From Paramarasmius palmivorus (lineage: Eukaryota > Basidiomycota > Agaricomycetes > Agaricales > Marasmiaceae): 64,000 nucleotides of DNA. Under the pieces are notes generated by a model, which saw only the letters and a list, made by a program, of their open reading frames with translations, did no database searches and was not told the origin of the DNA. Every line of letters starts with the position of its first letter. The stretch's first letter is position 1. The translations under genes and the position numbers were made by a program. This document shows positions 13,568 through 25,600 of the stretch, in pieces. The stretch spans positions 186,001 to 250,000 of the forward strand of contig JAYKXP010000018.1 in the NCBI GenBank assembly GCA_037176845.1, written 5' to 3'.

Positions 13568-15238
13568 CTACACATACATATTTGACTCGCATTCTTGGAG
13601 TTCGCACCGAACACCCCTCTTGGCAAGTTTTTCAATCCTCTCTTCAACCGAATAGCCACCCTCACTAGCGGATCCGGTTTCTATTCCTCTATATTCAAGT
13701 TTTGCATCAACCAATCTCGCAACGCCAACCCTCTCACCCAACGAATCCCTAGACTCGATCATATCCAAAAATTCGATGGTATAATCGACTGTCACTTGTG
13801 CACTGGACTCCGCCAGATGAAGCGTCGTAAGTTGAGGTGCGAGGACGGGTTGGGAAGACGTGATGGTGAGCATCCTTATCAAACGAAGAACGTGTTCAAG
13901 TGCAGTGGTTCCTTCGTTGAATGCTCTGAAGGACCGTAAATTGGGAAGCGACTGAACAATGTCGGTATAGAGTGTTTGAAGGGACTCGGACTCGAATAGT
14001 GATTCCGAATCTGAATTCCACACTATCTCCTGCAATGTCCCGGAAGAATATTGAATCATCGGGAAGAAAGACAAGGGTGACGGCAGGAGTACCTGCACTT
14101 CAAGCCTCTTCAAAGCGGGCATTCGAAGCAAGGCAAGCAGCGACTGAAACTGTGAATTTGATCGGTGTTGAAGATATCCGGCAATGTTGATTGATATCGT
14201 CTGCAGCGAGGAACAGACCACAGGAAGCATGGCGCTCAATTCTGGTTCCGGATCTGATCGAAATGGGATTATGACCAAAGCCTCTAAGCTGGATGTAGCG
14301 CGAACAACATTGAGAATCTGACATGGCGTCATGGAAATGATGTGAACAGTAGTGAGCTGATGGTATGGGAGTCCTGAGGTCGCTGGATCGTGGAAATAGC
14401 TCGTGTACAATCGCACAAGTTTCGGTGCATTGCAAAGAGCTTCCCAAATCCACCGCGAAAATTCGGAGACATATCCGAGTCGTGACGACGCGTCACCATA
14501 AGAGCGAAGATGGGGAAAGGAGAGACGAGGAAGTTGACGCTCCTGAAAAGCTTTATCTAAAACTTTCCCGTCGATATTGACCAAATCCAGCTTTTCACAT
14601 CGATGAAGGTCCTTTACAATCATCCATAGAGCGTCGACCGAGGGATATGAATATCGCACAATATCTCTCTGAATGCGCAGTTTCAAGGGATGAGTGCCGG
14701 CGTTCCGAAGGTGTGTATCGATGATGCTTCCATCTTCCTCTCGGACGAACCCAACATCGACGGCAATAGATGACCATAATTCAGGTAGTGAAAGAGTCAT
14801 CTGTCTCCAGTGGGAAGAGACCTGGGAAAGGGAGACGATATACGATGCATTTGAACGTGTTCTCCGGTGCCTTGACAGTTCGAGAGAGTAGTCGGACGAG
14901 TCATGGACTAGTATAAAGATATGGCAGAGAATTTCGGGAGGCATTTTTCTGAGCGATGAGAGAAGAGAACGCCTCTGGCCGACCCGCTCGCAAAGAGCAG
15001 ATCGCTGTGCTTTTAATGTGCCTACGATCTCCATGAGCCTTAAAATCTCCTTATTGTATTGCTTCACCGCGGCTTCCTCGATTTTTATCGCTGTTCGCGT
15101 TGCTGCGACTTCTTGTGAAGACGGGCTGTACTTGGATGAAAGGGTATGTGCCAGGGGAGCTACGGGCAGAACTGGGTCTACGCAGACACCACATTGGCTG
15201 CACAGAACGGTGGCTGTCATACAAGTTCCTGCACGCAA
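13568..15238 (-). CDS. F-box domain protein (Agaricomycete type, single exon)
   Basis: An uninterrupted 556-codon frame. A Cys-containing start (CSQCGVC) is followed by a predicted coiled coil (KIEEAAVKQYNKEILRLMEI...) and then a clear F-box, LRKMPPEILCHIFILVHD, with the typical downstream VSSHWRQMTLSLPELWSSI. The remainder has Leu-rich, LRR-like segments (LRSYGDASS, LTTLHLAESS). This coiled coil/F-box/variable LRR-like layout is common in mushroom genomes. The role is presumably as an SCF substrate adaptor; the target is unknown. It converges tail to tail with the DDX41-like gene, about 107 bases apart. The true start could be a later Met. Confidence 0.8.
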   Translation of the reverse strand: MRAGTCMTATVLCSQCGVCVDPVLPVAPLAHTLSSKYSPSSQEVAATRTAIKIEEAAVKQYNKEILRLMEIVGTLKAQRSALCERVGQRRSLLSSLRKMPPEILCHIFILVHDSSDYSLELSRHRRTRSNASYIVSLSQVSSHWRQMTLSLPELWSSIAVDVGFVREEDGSIIDTHLRNAGTHPLKLRIQRDIVRYSYPSVDALWMIVKDLHRCEKLDLVNIDGKVLDKAFQERQLPRLSFPHLRSYGDASSRLGYVSEFSRWIWEALCNAPKLVRLYTSYFHDPATSGLPYHQLTTVHIISMTPCQILNVVRATSSLEALVIIPFRSDPEPELSAMLPVVCSSLQTISINIAGYLQHRSNSQFQSLLALLRMPALKRLEVQVLLPSPLSFFPMIQYSSGTLQEIVWNSDSESLFESESLQTLYTDIVQSLPNLRSFRAFNEGTTALEHVLRLIRMLTITSSQPVLAPQLTTLHLAESSAQVTVDYTIEFLDMIESRDSLGERVGVARLVDAKLEYRGIETGSASEGGYSVEERIEKLAKRGVRCELQECESNMYV

Positions 15239-15508
15239 AACGCGTCGTCGTCAGCCCTAACTTAGAACTGCAGTGGGAAATCTACTTGCTTTGAGTTTTG
15301 ATAATTGGCGAGGCAAACAAGTGTGTAACTCGGGTGTTGTGATGACGGTACAGAAACGACCCTTGGACTTCATTATCGGACGCTGCGGGTATTCGCTGAT
15401 ACAACCCACGCCCATAAAAAATATTGGTAAGGCGTATGGATCCATACGTTGAATGTTGCATCTCAATTTCAGTGATTATTGAAAAATAGAATATGATACG
15501 TCGACAAT

Positions 15509-16427
15509 CTATGGAGTACCACCAGCCGCTTGAGCCTCGGCCTTTTCTCTCTCTATCTTGGCCTTTCTCAACACCCTGACCCTCTCATACCACATATCAA
15601 CCCTTTCTCGTCTCTTCTGTTCTCTCGCTTTCACCAAAGCCTCAACCCTAAGTTGCTCGGCCTTGGTTACCGCCCGTTTGACTACCTTTGCAGTCTCAAC
15701 TTCTCTACCAATCTTGTCAACACGAGCCCTACGTCTCCTCCGGCTGAGATACCCTAAATCCTCTCCAGTGCCTACTTCCCACCACTGTTGTTTGAAGGAT
15801 TTGGCGTACGGACCCCAGTTGACCTCTCCTTGGACAGGTTTCTTCGGCTTCGGAACGTTCTTCCACAAGTATACCTGAACAGGCGAAGGGGCAGCGTTTG
15901 CATTCGATTCGTTTCTGCCTTTTCCTTTGGTCTTTTTGGAAGCCTTGGTGGTTTCGGGTGCTTGTTCAGTGACTGTCGGAACGCGCATGACTCTTTTCAG
16001 AGTAATTTCCTTGTTGCCTTCCAAGATGGGGAGAACCTCTCTCTTGAGGAAACTGCATAGGGAATAAAGCACATTCAGCCCGAGAAACAGTAACAATTTG
16101 TAGGATTACGCACGTCATAGACTTTAAAGGATGCAATGGACGAGGAGGTGCAGGCGGCGGTGCCTTTAAACTTCCTGACTGCCCATTCGTGGCCTGTTGT
16201 TGTTCCACCTTTGCAGCAGACAACCTAACCTCCTTCAATAAACTCTTGAACTCTGCATTCGGCTTCTTCTTGACTGCGATTTGGTATATTTGTGATGTAG
16301 TGAGACCGTCCTTGGACGTGTCGGAAGCCATGATACTTCGAACCATGCGTAAACCTTCACGAACAGCGGCAGTTTTTTGAGGAGTATTCCTCGAGAAGAG
16401 GTTGACCGACTGCATTGTGCCAGTCAA
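15509..16427 (-). CDS. Small basic protein of unknown function
   Basis: Two exons join in frame on the minus strand: 16427-16114, then 16052-15509, across a 61-nt GT-AG intron. The protein is about 285 residues (or 280 from the second Met at 16412). The N-terminus MQSVNLFSRNTPQKTAAVRE is basic and Ser/Thr-containing and could be a mitochondrial presequence. The middle has a Pro-rich linker (APPPAPPRPLHP). The C-terminal 100 residues are strongly basic and helical (LSRRRRRARVDK...KAREQKRRERVD). A conserved-looking segment reads EVNWGPYAKSFKQQWWEVG. I do not recognise the family. A mitochondrial or ribosome-associated protein is possible but unproven. It is adjacent to the 3' end of PKS-1 in the same orientation, with no sign of a pathway role. 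Confidence 0.65.
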
Positions 16428-16677
16428 CCTTGGTGAGTCGCGTCGAGGTCGAGGTGGTCGTTTGGGATAAAACCGGGACAGTGACTAAAATGGTAATTCC
16501 GGACTGGGTTGAGGCCCGGGAGCGCTTCGCCTCATGAGCAAGATGTTTCTAAATTCTCACTCCATCAAGACCATTGAGTAAGGAAAGTCCTCGAAAAACT
16601 AAGATTTTGCTTCTACTATACACAAATAACAGTTAGGAATACTAGGGAATTACAGCGTCCATCTACGTATACATAAA

Positions 16678-19600
16678 TCAAAACAACTTGTCAAGAATAG
16701 CATCAAGCCCCGAATCAGGAGCAAGAATACCAAAGTGTGTACCAGGCAAATCGTACTTTTCAACTCCATCGACATATTTATCCAAATCGAAATACTCTGA
16801 AACCCGAGCTGCGTAGGGCTGCGAGCGAACACCATCCAGAGCGCGAACGAGGACAGTCCTCTTTGAAGGCCAATTCACCTCGAGTTTACCGCCTGCTTCG
16901 TCGATAGCGTTCAAAAACTCTTTACCGCGACGGATACCCATGAGAACGTGAGCGATGTAAGCCATGCAGAAACGGGCGATCCATTTCGGTCCACTGCCAC
17001 CTTCCTCAGCGCGACGGAAGTGGTCGGCGAATTGCTCGCCCAAGTCGTCAGAGTTGTCTAGGGTGCCGCTGGAGACCATGTCATTGACGACTTCCAGAAC
17101 CTTCAAAGATCATGAGCATCAGGTTCAAGAAACCGGAAAGAACACTCACATCATTACGAATGCTTCCATCATGGATACGCGACATTGTGTGTAGCTGGAA
17201 TGCGGCTGAGAAGAGCGTAGGAGATCCATCCAACATGACCAGCGATTCGACAACCTCGCCCTGCTTAACGAGTAGCTGCGCAATGTCCAGAGCTAGACAG
17301 GTACCAAACGAGAACCCCGCCAAGCGATACGGCCCATGAGGCTGCTTCTCTTGTATCTTGGACAGGTAAAAGTCTGCAAGTCGGTGTAGAGTGCCAGTAA
17401 TTGGAGCCTCGGGGGTATCTTGGACACCAAAGATAGGGTAGTGAACCTTCTGAGCCGCTTTGACGAGGACGACAATACCACCACCAGCGCCGTGCATGAT
17501 GAAGAGAGGAGTGCCTTCAGTAGCGGTGTTGAGTCGAACGACGGTCTTGTCGAGGTCAGCCTCGTGAACGTTCGTTTGAATCTGCTCAGCTTCGACAGGT
17601 GTACTATCGGAGACAGAGGCGGATGCGGCGGCGGCAGCGGCAGCGATCTGTTGCTCCTCTTGGAGTTGATGCAGTCTCGCAACTGTTGATTAGTGTTAGT
17701 AACAGAAAACGTCAGTCAAGAGATGGACGTACCAGTCATAGTCTGACTCAAGAGTTGCAACTGGGTGACTTCGATACCGAAATAGGCCTTGAGAATGCCA
17801 CTTAGGCGAACTGAAGTCAACGAGTCCAGGCCATAAGCGGATAGCGGAACGTTCTCCTCGACCCTGTCGGGTTCCAAGGACAATACAGCGGCAGCAGCTG
17901 CGAGAATAGTTTGTTCCTTTGGCCCGTTGGACATAGCGCCTTCGGAGGACTCTTTTACCAAAAGGTGTCGCATACTGGATTGCAAATAGTCGGGCATCAC
18001 TGAAGAGAAACCAAGGTGAATAGCTAGATTATCGAGGAGGATGAAAGGCAACATACTCTCCATGACCTTCTTCCACTTTATGGAGGGTATGTAAAGCGGA
18101 TTGTACGCAGGGGTTCCAAGAGTCCAGATTGCGTCTACACAGTGGCGAGCCATAGTATATCCAGTCATTCCGAGGTCTTTGTACTGGTAAGGAACGTTCT
18201 GTTAAAGAGGTTCCTTTTCTGGTGTCAACCACTTACCTTGTCGAGCGCAGCGCTTCGAGCATTTCCAGTTGGCATACTACGCACAAAGACACCACCATCA
18301 GTCTATGGATAGTTTGCGTTAGTAAAGGAATACATAGACATTTCCTGTGGACTCACTAATGGCGGGACAGTAACAGAAATACAGTTCGGTATCTTTGAAG
18401 TCATAGCCTCCATCTCGGTTTGGGCAGCAGAGTAATTCGCTTGACCTAAAATTCACTTGGTGAGTGTGAAGTAGCCAACCCAGTATCAGCAAACTCACCA
18501 GGAGAGCCACAGACTGTAGCCATGGAGCTTGTCAAAACGAGGAAATCCAGCTTCTTGGGGTCGACAGCATCCAAAAGGACATGGACACCTTTCACCTTAA
18601 CATCGTAGACTAGGTTTATTCAGTATAGGTTATACTGCGAAGAGGATACCACAAACCTTTCTCCCACTCCCCCCGTGTTGTAAGATTAGTGAAAAGGGAG
18701 TCGTTAAGACGTACGGCAACATAGAAGATACCGGCAACATTCGGGAGGTTGGAGAATAGTGTCTTTGTCTTGACTTCGTCTAGACAGTCGCATGCGACCA
18801 CGTCGATAGTCACCCCAGGTAAGGTGCGAAGATATTCGATGATTTTCTTCTCTCGGAACATTCTACCGTTTTCAAAAGCCTACAAAATGTAAGTAAGCAA
18901 CAGATATAGGAGCCGCGTAAATGAGAACCGTACCTTCCACCCAGAACGAGAAGTCAGAATGACATGACGGGCACCGGATTCCACAAGAAGCCTTGCAATG
19001 TTGCAGCCAAGGCCTCCAATACCACCAATGATCACATATGATGCACGAGGATTGAACGCACTTGAGCCAGGTGCTCTGCCAGGCTTAACAACCGTCATGT
19101 TTTCTGGGAGTGTCTCGAAGTCGAGGAGAATAGACATGTCTTTGTAGAGCGCAGCCTTGGAGTGGGCCAATTCGAGAGCATCAGCTTGGAAGATCAAGGA
19201 AGACGGCGAGAGACGGGACATGATCTGTCGGGGAGTTGATCGAAGTGCCTCTTCCAGGACGTTATAAACACCGGAAAAGACACGCTCAAAACCGACGGAG
19301 ACAAACTGCTGTCCTGGGCGTAGCTGTTTAGGATAGATATTCCCGATCTGGACGATGGTTCCCTGAGATGACATGCGCTCGACAGATTCTGCGAGAATCG
19401 CATCATCCTCTTCAAAGTTGAAGATGTAATCGACACCATCTCCAGCCCATCTCCTCACAGCGCGCGACCACGATTCCACGTCATGAGATGAAGAAACATC
19501 TTTCTGAGAAAGAGGGACTGAGGGGTCGGAAGCTGTTACAAAAATGTCGAATCGTCGCTCTTGTAGATATGCCAAGGTTGCCAGCGCTGCTGGAGAGAAA

Positions 19601-22600
19601 TCTCTCGCATGTAGTACGACACGAGAGTTAGGTCTAGCAAAGGCCAGCGTCTTGATAACCACTGAAGACGTGAAGGCCAGCCGACCTGCTAGGGCGGCAG
19701 CGTACGGCAAACTCATCCCCGAAGGCAGGACAGCAATGGTCCCTTGAGGGCAAATCACGAAGTTGCCCTTGCGACAGGTCGTGACACCCATTACCCTAGA
19801 AAGTCTCAGCCAGAGGAATACCCAGATCTTTTGCTAATCACGTACCGTTTACCGATGAACGATTTCTTGACATTGGCACCGACGTCGACGACTTTCCCAG
19901 AGAATTCGGAATGCCCGGGTATGACACTGGATAGAGCAATGAAAGAGACAGTGACCTGTACTTCGTCAGCCTCCAACGGTCGAGGGAAGGCACGCCAGTA
20001 CTGAGTGGTATCGAAGTGCAACGGCTTGGAGTCGGCAAATTCCGTGGTTGATGGGGTTAAACCAGCGACGACACGTGGCACTCGCATGGCACCATCCTCA
20101 TCAACCATCACCTCTGCATCGACCCATCGAAGAGGAACAAGCTGGTTATGAAGGAATTCCTCTTGCTTTGCTGGGGCCCACGACGGGTGAAAAAGAACTA
20201 GGTAAATCTTCCATAATCCGAATTCATGTCGAAGTGTCCTAGTCAACCCGACAAGCGTGGCATTCTGAGTTTCCGTATTGGTGTATAGCCAGAGGTTCAG
20301 TGGTACAGTAGCATCCAACCCTGCGATAAAACTGACAAGGTCAACTTCATCACCAGCAGTGAACCGTCGCAGAAAGGTGTCGGACGGGAGTGATCGAAGC
20401 AGGGCGGTAGTCATTTCGGGCATCGTGTGTAGCGGTAAAGGAACAAGTCCAGACATTTGCTTTGTGAACGACGTCTCCTCCAAGCGCTTCAATAATGGAT
20501 GTTCATCTATGCCTAATATACCATGCTGATGAACTTCGTTTATACCGGGGGTAGGAAGGTAAAATCTGGAAGCAGTGGGCGAAGAAGAGCCACTGTCGCT
20601 CTGGAGGGGAGGTGTCGAGGCAGGGGAAGTATCCTTGCTACCACCTGTCTCCTTGGTCTGAGCAATGAAGGATATGCGAGATATGTTGGCGGTAGAAGTC
20701 GCCCAGCAAGCTCCATAGGAAAAGTCGGAGGATTTCAACGCGAGATCCCAATCCGACTTCGTGAACGGGTTGTTCATGCTGAAGATGTAGTTCATCCCTG
20801 AGATCACGTGTCAGCTCGGGTGATTTCGCTATGAACTAGGACGTACAGATACTGCCTGCGAACTTCATGCTTCTATCTGTTTCGACGATAGCAAGATGTC
20901 CTCCAGGGAGCAATAGCTCGTAAAGAGCCTTTAATGTGACGGGGATGTCTGGGGACACACGAGAGATATCAGAGGCTATGACGATATCGAAACTTTGAGG
21001 ATCTATTCCTTGCGGCTCGCATGGTTTGTTCAAGTCGAACGTCAACGGGAAGACAGAAGGCCAAGGTGACTTGGATGCAGCCGCTTGGGAACGTGCTGCC
21101 GAGGTGTCGGTACAAATATATTCGACATAGCAAAGGTCAAATCCTGCGTCCAAGAGTGCTTGGCCCAGAACAGCAGTCAATTGGCCAAAACCTGCTTCGA
21201 CCTAAAGTACATTATCTGAGCATGTTAACTGCAAAACCTCAGCAGTAGGACATACCTCTAGCACGCGCACAACTCGTTTACCAGCAGTTTGGGCAGCCTT
21301 GACGAGGCTCACAAGTTGCTTGACAGTTTCCTCTAATACCCTAGTGTTAAACGGAGGGAGCCTATATACCTGATCCATTAGGTCCCCGTCCGAAAGGATG
21401 TCGTCAGAAACGTTGGAATCAACTAGAATTTCTAGAGGATAATCTTAGTGTGATCTCTATAGCTCGAGTAGAGGGATGCATACCCGTTTGTGCCCTTCCA
21501 AGACGTTCTGTCAGCTCAAAGAGAGGTCTGTATCTTTCCTTCAAGGTGGAAGATACATCAGCCGGTTCCAACTGCGACTCGCACGCCGCAGATTTCGTAA
21601 GCGCCCAGGCTAAATATTGTTTACGGTCGACTGATTTCGGTTCAAATCCTTGTGGTAGGCGACTGGATGGATTATAAGTATGTAGCTAGCTAACAGGCAC
21701 AGGAAATGCAACCCTTACCTCACAGCCTTCTTTATGTAGCTTAAGGCAAGGTTATCCAATATCGTGAAGACTTCGTGGGTTTCTTGTCCTTCGATGTCAA
21801 GAAGGGTATCACCACGTAGATTTGACTGGGGTAGAGCACGAGGCTGCCAAATTGTACTGAAGCGTTCATTGATCTCAGGCTCCCCTTGTTGAACAGCCTC
21901 GAAATGCATTCCTTGCAGGACATTAGAACTCCGTGCCAGGAGAAGATTGAAGTGTTGTTACCTTCAAAAGTGAAAACCACATCGTTATTATCATCCAAGA
22001 CGTATAGATTCAAGGTGATTGAGTGAGGCGTCCAATCATCCAAAACTGCATAGGTCCTAAATTCATCGGGGAAGATTAAGGGCCTGGTAGCGCCATCGTT
22101 CCGGAATCCACGTTTTAGAGAGTGAGGTAGCTGCACCAAATCTGAGTATTTCAAAATAAGTGTTAAAACAATCACGAAGATTCACCATAAATCCGCGTTC
22201 ATTGCCAACATTGATATGGTCGAAAACCTAAAGAGGGGTCAATTGGTATTCATGCCCATGTTAGAATAAACATACCAGATTCCAAGCGATGAGAGACTGT
22301 GAGACAGAGTTTAGAAGCACGCCAAAAGGAAATGAGTGATAGACCTTACTTGGAAAGCAGCATCCATTAGGGCAGGATGGAATACATAGCCAGTGCGGGT
22401 CAAGGTATCACCATGTCCTTTAATCGTGACTAATGCCTCGGTATCATTGAGACAGATCTTTTGAATACGTCGGAATCTAGCAAAGAGGGATTATTACTTC
22501 TCGTAAACTTATCGAGGAAAGTTAAGCCATACTCAGTCCCAAACTGCGCGACACCAATGAGCTCTTCATACACCTCATCGTGCAAATGCTCGGAGCGGCA

Positions 22601-25600
22601 CCGAGCGAGTACAGCATCCACATCGACGTGGGTGAAACCATCTGGACTGACTTCAGGTTTTCCGTATCCAAGTTTGCCGTATGCATGGAGAGAATCAAAT
22701 TTAGGACCGGCTCGTGCCCAAGATATTTCACCCTGCATATTCTCTGTAATACGATTATTAGTCTGCATCAAAGTAAAAGTGACAGCAAGCCTACGAAGGT
22801 CACTGGATGATTTGATGGTCCATCGATTCCCATCGCGGCCGACTTCAAGAGTTGCTGGTGGAACTGAGCCGTCCAGAATAAAGGCCGACTCGAAGCGGCA
22901 ATCCCAAACCGCGGTGACATCTGGGAACTCGAGGGCCATTTCGATATATGCGGCGGCAGGGACTAAGTTCTGTGATACACATTAACATAGGATAAGAACG
23001 TCCCGCGAATCAGCACATACCGACTGATCAATGATATGATCGGCCATCCAGTCTTCGGGAAGACTAGGACTTATACGGAGACGTTCGCTATTGAGGGGCC
23101 TTTCAGGTGGAAGAAGTGTTTGGAAATAACTCTGCCCATTACTCATAGAAATCGGGAAATACTTTGGCTGGAACGGGTACTTTGGTCCTTCGACTTTTCC
23201 AGGCGGACACCCATTTAACAGGGCAAAGTTGACCTGAATCACATTGAGCTTTATTTTCTTTCACCAAGAAGATTCAGCTAACATACCGAGTTGACACCGC
23301 ACATTAGAAGCTGGCCGAGAGACTCGTAGAGTGTGTCCAACTCTGTCGGTGGCCGCACACCTGGCCTGATGTGACGAGCAGAAGGAGGTCGCTTGCTTCC
23401 GGCAACTGACTCGAGTGCACCCATTTGTTTAATGTACTATTCAGAGTTAGAGACGATGCGTCGTACAATAGCAAGGTACACACCTGGGATAAGACAGGGT
23501 GAGGAGCAATCTCGACAAAAGTCGTTGACTCCCCATACCTCTCCATCAATGTAGGGATCGCATCTGAGAAGCGAACTGGTCGGCGAAGGTTATTCCAGAG
23601 ATAGTCGATCGTATATTCATCCTCGACAAAATCTGCTGTCACCGTTGACATCACCGGGATAGTGGGCTTATGAGAACCAGGATACGACTTGAAAATCCGT
23701 CGCAGTTCTTCGCGATATTGAGCTTCACATGCATCCACATAAGGAGAATGCACTGCAGTGCTAACGCGAAGCTTTCGTGCCATTACTCCAGAAACCCATC
23801 CTTCAATATACTTGGTCAGGTCGTCGACCAGGTACTCGGCGCCGGATACACCAAAGTCGGTTGGGCTATTGCGTGCAGCGATGTGCAGAGAATCCGTAAC
23901 GCCAGCTTGAGGGTTGTCAGATAGATCGACGATAGTATCAATATGATCTTGAACCGTTTGAGCATCGCACCCGGAAACAGCCACCATGGCACCACCAATG
24001 TTATCAACGAGGCATAGTGCGGCACCACGAGCAATGGCAATTTTAACAACCATCTAAGTACAACGGTAAGCAATATAAGAAAGTTTGAAAGTACTGAAAA
24101 CGTACGTCACGAGGCATAGCGCCACTCGCATAAAGCGCGGCTGTCTCTCCGATACTGTGACCAACAATCGCATTCGGCTTCAACCCGAGGTATGTCAAAA
24201 GGTCGAACAGGGCAATCTGGAAGAACGTTATACTGATGGAGATCACATCAGCAGGCCACGACATTGACTTTGCGAGGATGGAGTTGGAAGGAGGATTGGG
24301 CAAGAAGAGGCCCGAGTTTGCGAGGAAAGATTTGCCTGTGTATTCGGTATGGATCTTGTCCGAGGCCAGTATACTTTCGCGGAAAACAGAATATTTGGCA
24401 AAGAGATCACGGCCCTGCTGCCAATGTTGAGGACCTGTCATTAGGATAAGAACTTATCCTGACCGAGAACAGTTGTTCTCACCTTGTCCCGAGAAACAGA
24501 AAACCAGAGGGACGGCACGTTTTGAGACCATGACAGGTTCGGTAAACGTAACCTCGCCCAAAGAGTCTCCAACGGCGTAAGATCTCCAGCTCATTTGACG
24601 AGCCCTTGAACCGAGATGTTCGGAAAGTAAGGCCGGGTCAATGTCCGCATAATCCGCCTTGTAGCTCTCAATCAGGGAGTTCACTCCACGAGGCGTAAGC
24701 CCACCAACAGCGAATAGGTATGGTGGTGCAGTCAGGCCGTGGTAATCGGGAAGCACAGGTCGAGTATCGTGCTCTCTGAGTACAGTGTGACCACAGGAAC
24801 CTGTAGAACACGGTCGGTATTTTAGACGTATTTATTATGGCAATAGAAGTATTTTCATTACCTCCGAACCCAAAGCTTGATATTGACGCAATAAGACCCT
24901 GCTGGCGGTCTTGCGCAACGAAGTCTTCAACCTGGATTGGCACGCGAAGGTTGTATTTATCAAATTGGATCTTCGAAGATGGTTTCTTGAAATAGCCGTT
25001 CGGAAGAACTTGCTTTTGCTCCAACATCATCACGACCTAGGGTCCAAGTCAGGCACCAAGTTGAGAATCCCGATGACTGTACAAACCTTGACCAGAGAGG
25101 TCATATAAGCCCCCATTTCACCGTGCCCAACGTTACTTTTGACAGAGCCTATGATAATCTCTCGTCCCTGTCGTCCCTCGGAAAAGCATACACCTGCAGT
25201 GTTAGCCTCGGTTTGATCTCCGACAATGGTCCCAGTGCCGTGAAGCTCAACGAAATCAGCTTGATGGGGCTTGAGACCAGCATCATTGTAGGCATTCTGA
25301 ATTGCCTATAGAAGATTGATAAGTCATGATTCATGAGCTATAAGAGCAAACACGTACTTGGGTTTGAGCCAATGGACTTGGAGTGGTCAACGAACCCATC
25401 AAGGAGCCACAGGAAGTGAGAGATGTGCCGACAAGAGTAGCAAAAATGTGGTCATGGTCCTTGACGGCAAGATCGTGGCGCTTGATGACGACGGCACCGA
25501 CTAGAAATAGAATCTTGAGCCTTCGAACACAGGAAACAGGTTTGGACTACTCACCGACATCCCCACGCGCATAACCATTTGCATCTTCATCAAAAGATTT

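Noticed and set aside
17293..17682. 129-codon minus frame overlapping the TE of PKS-1
   Set aside because: Another minus-strand frame carries the TE motifs; this one is a shifted shadow.
22461..22985. 174-codon plus-strand frame inside PKS-1
   Set aside because: Antisense shadow of the DH region; the minus strand encodes recognisable PKS sequence across the same bases.
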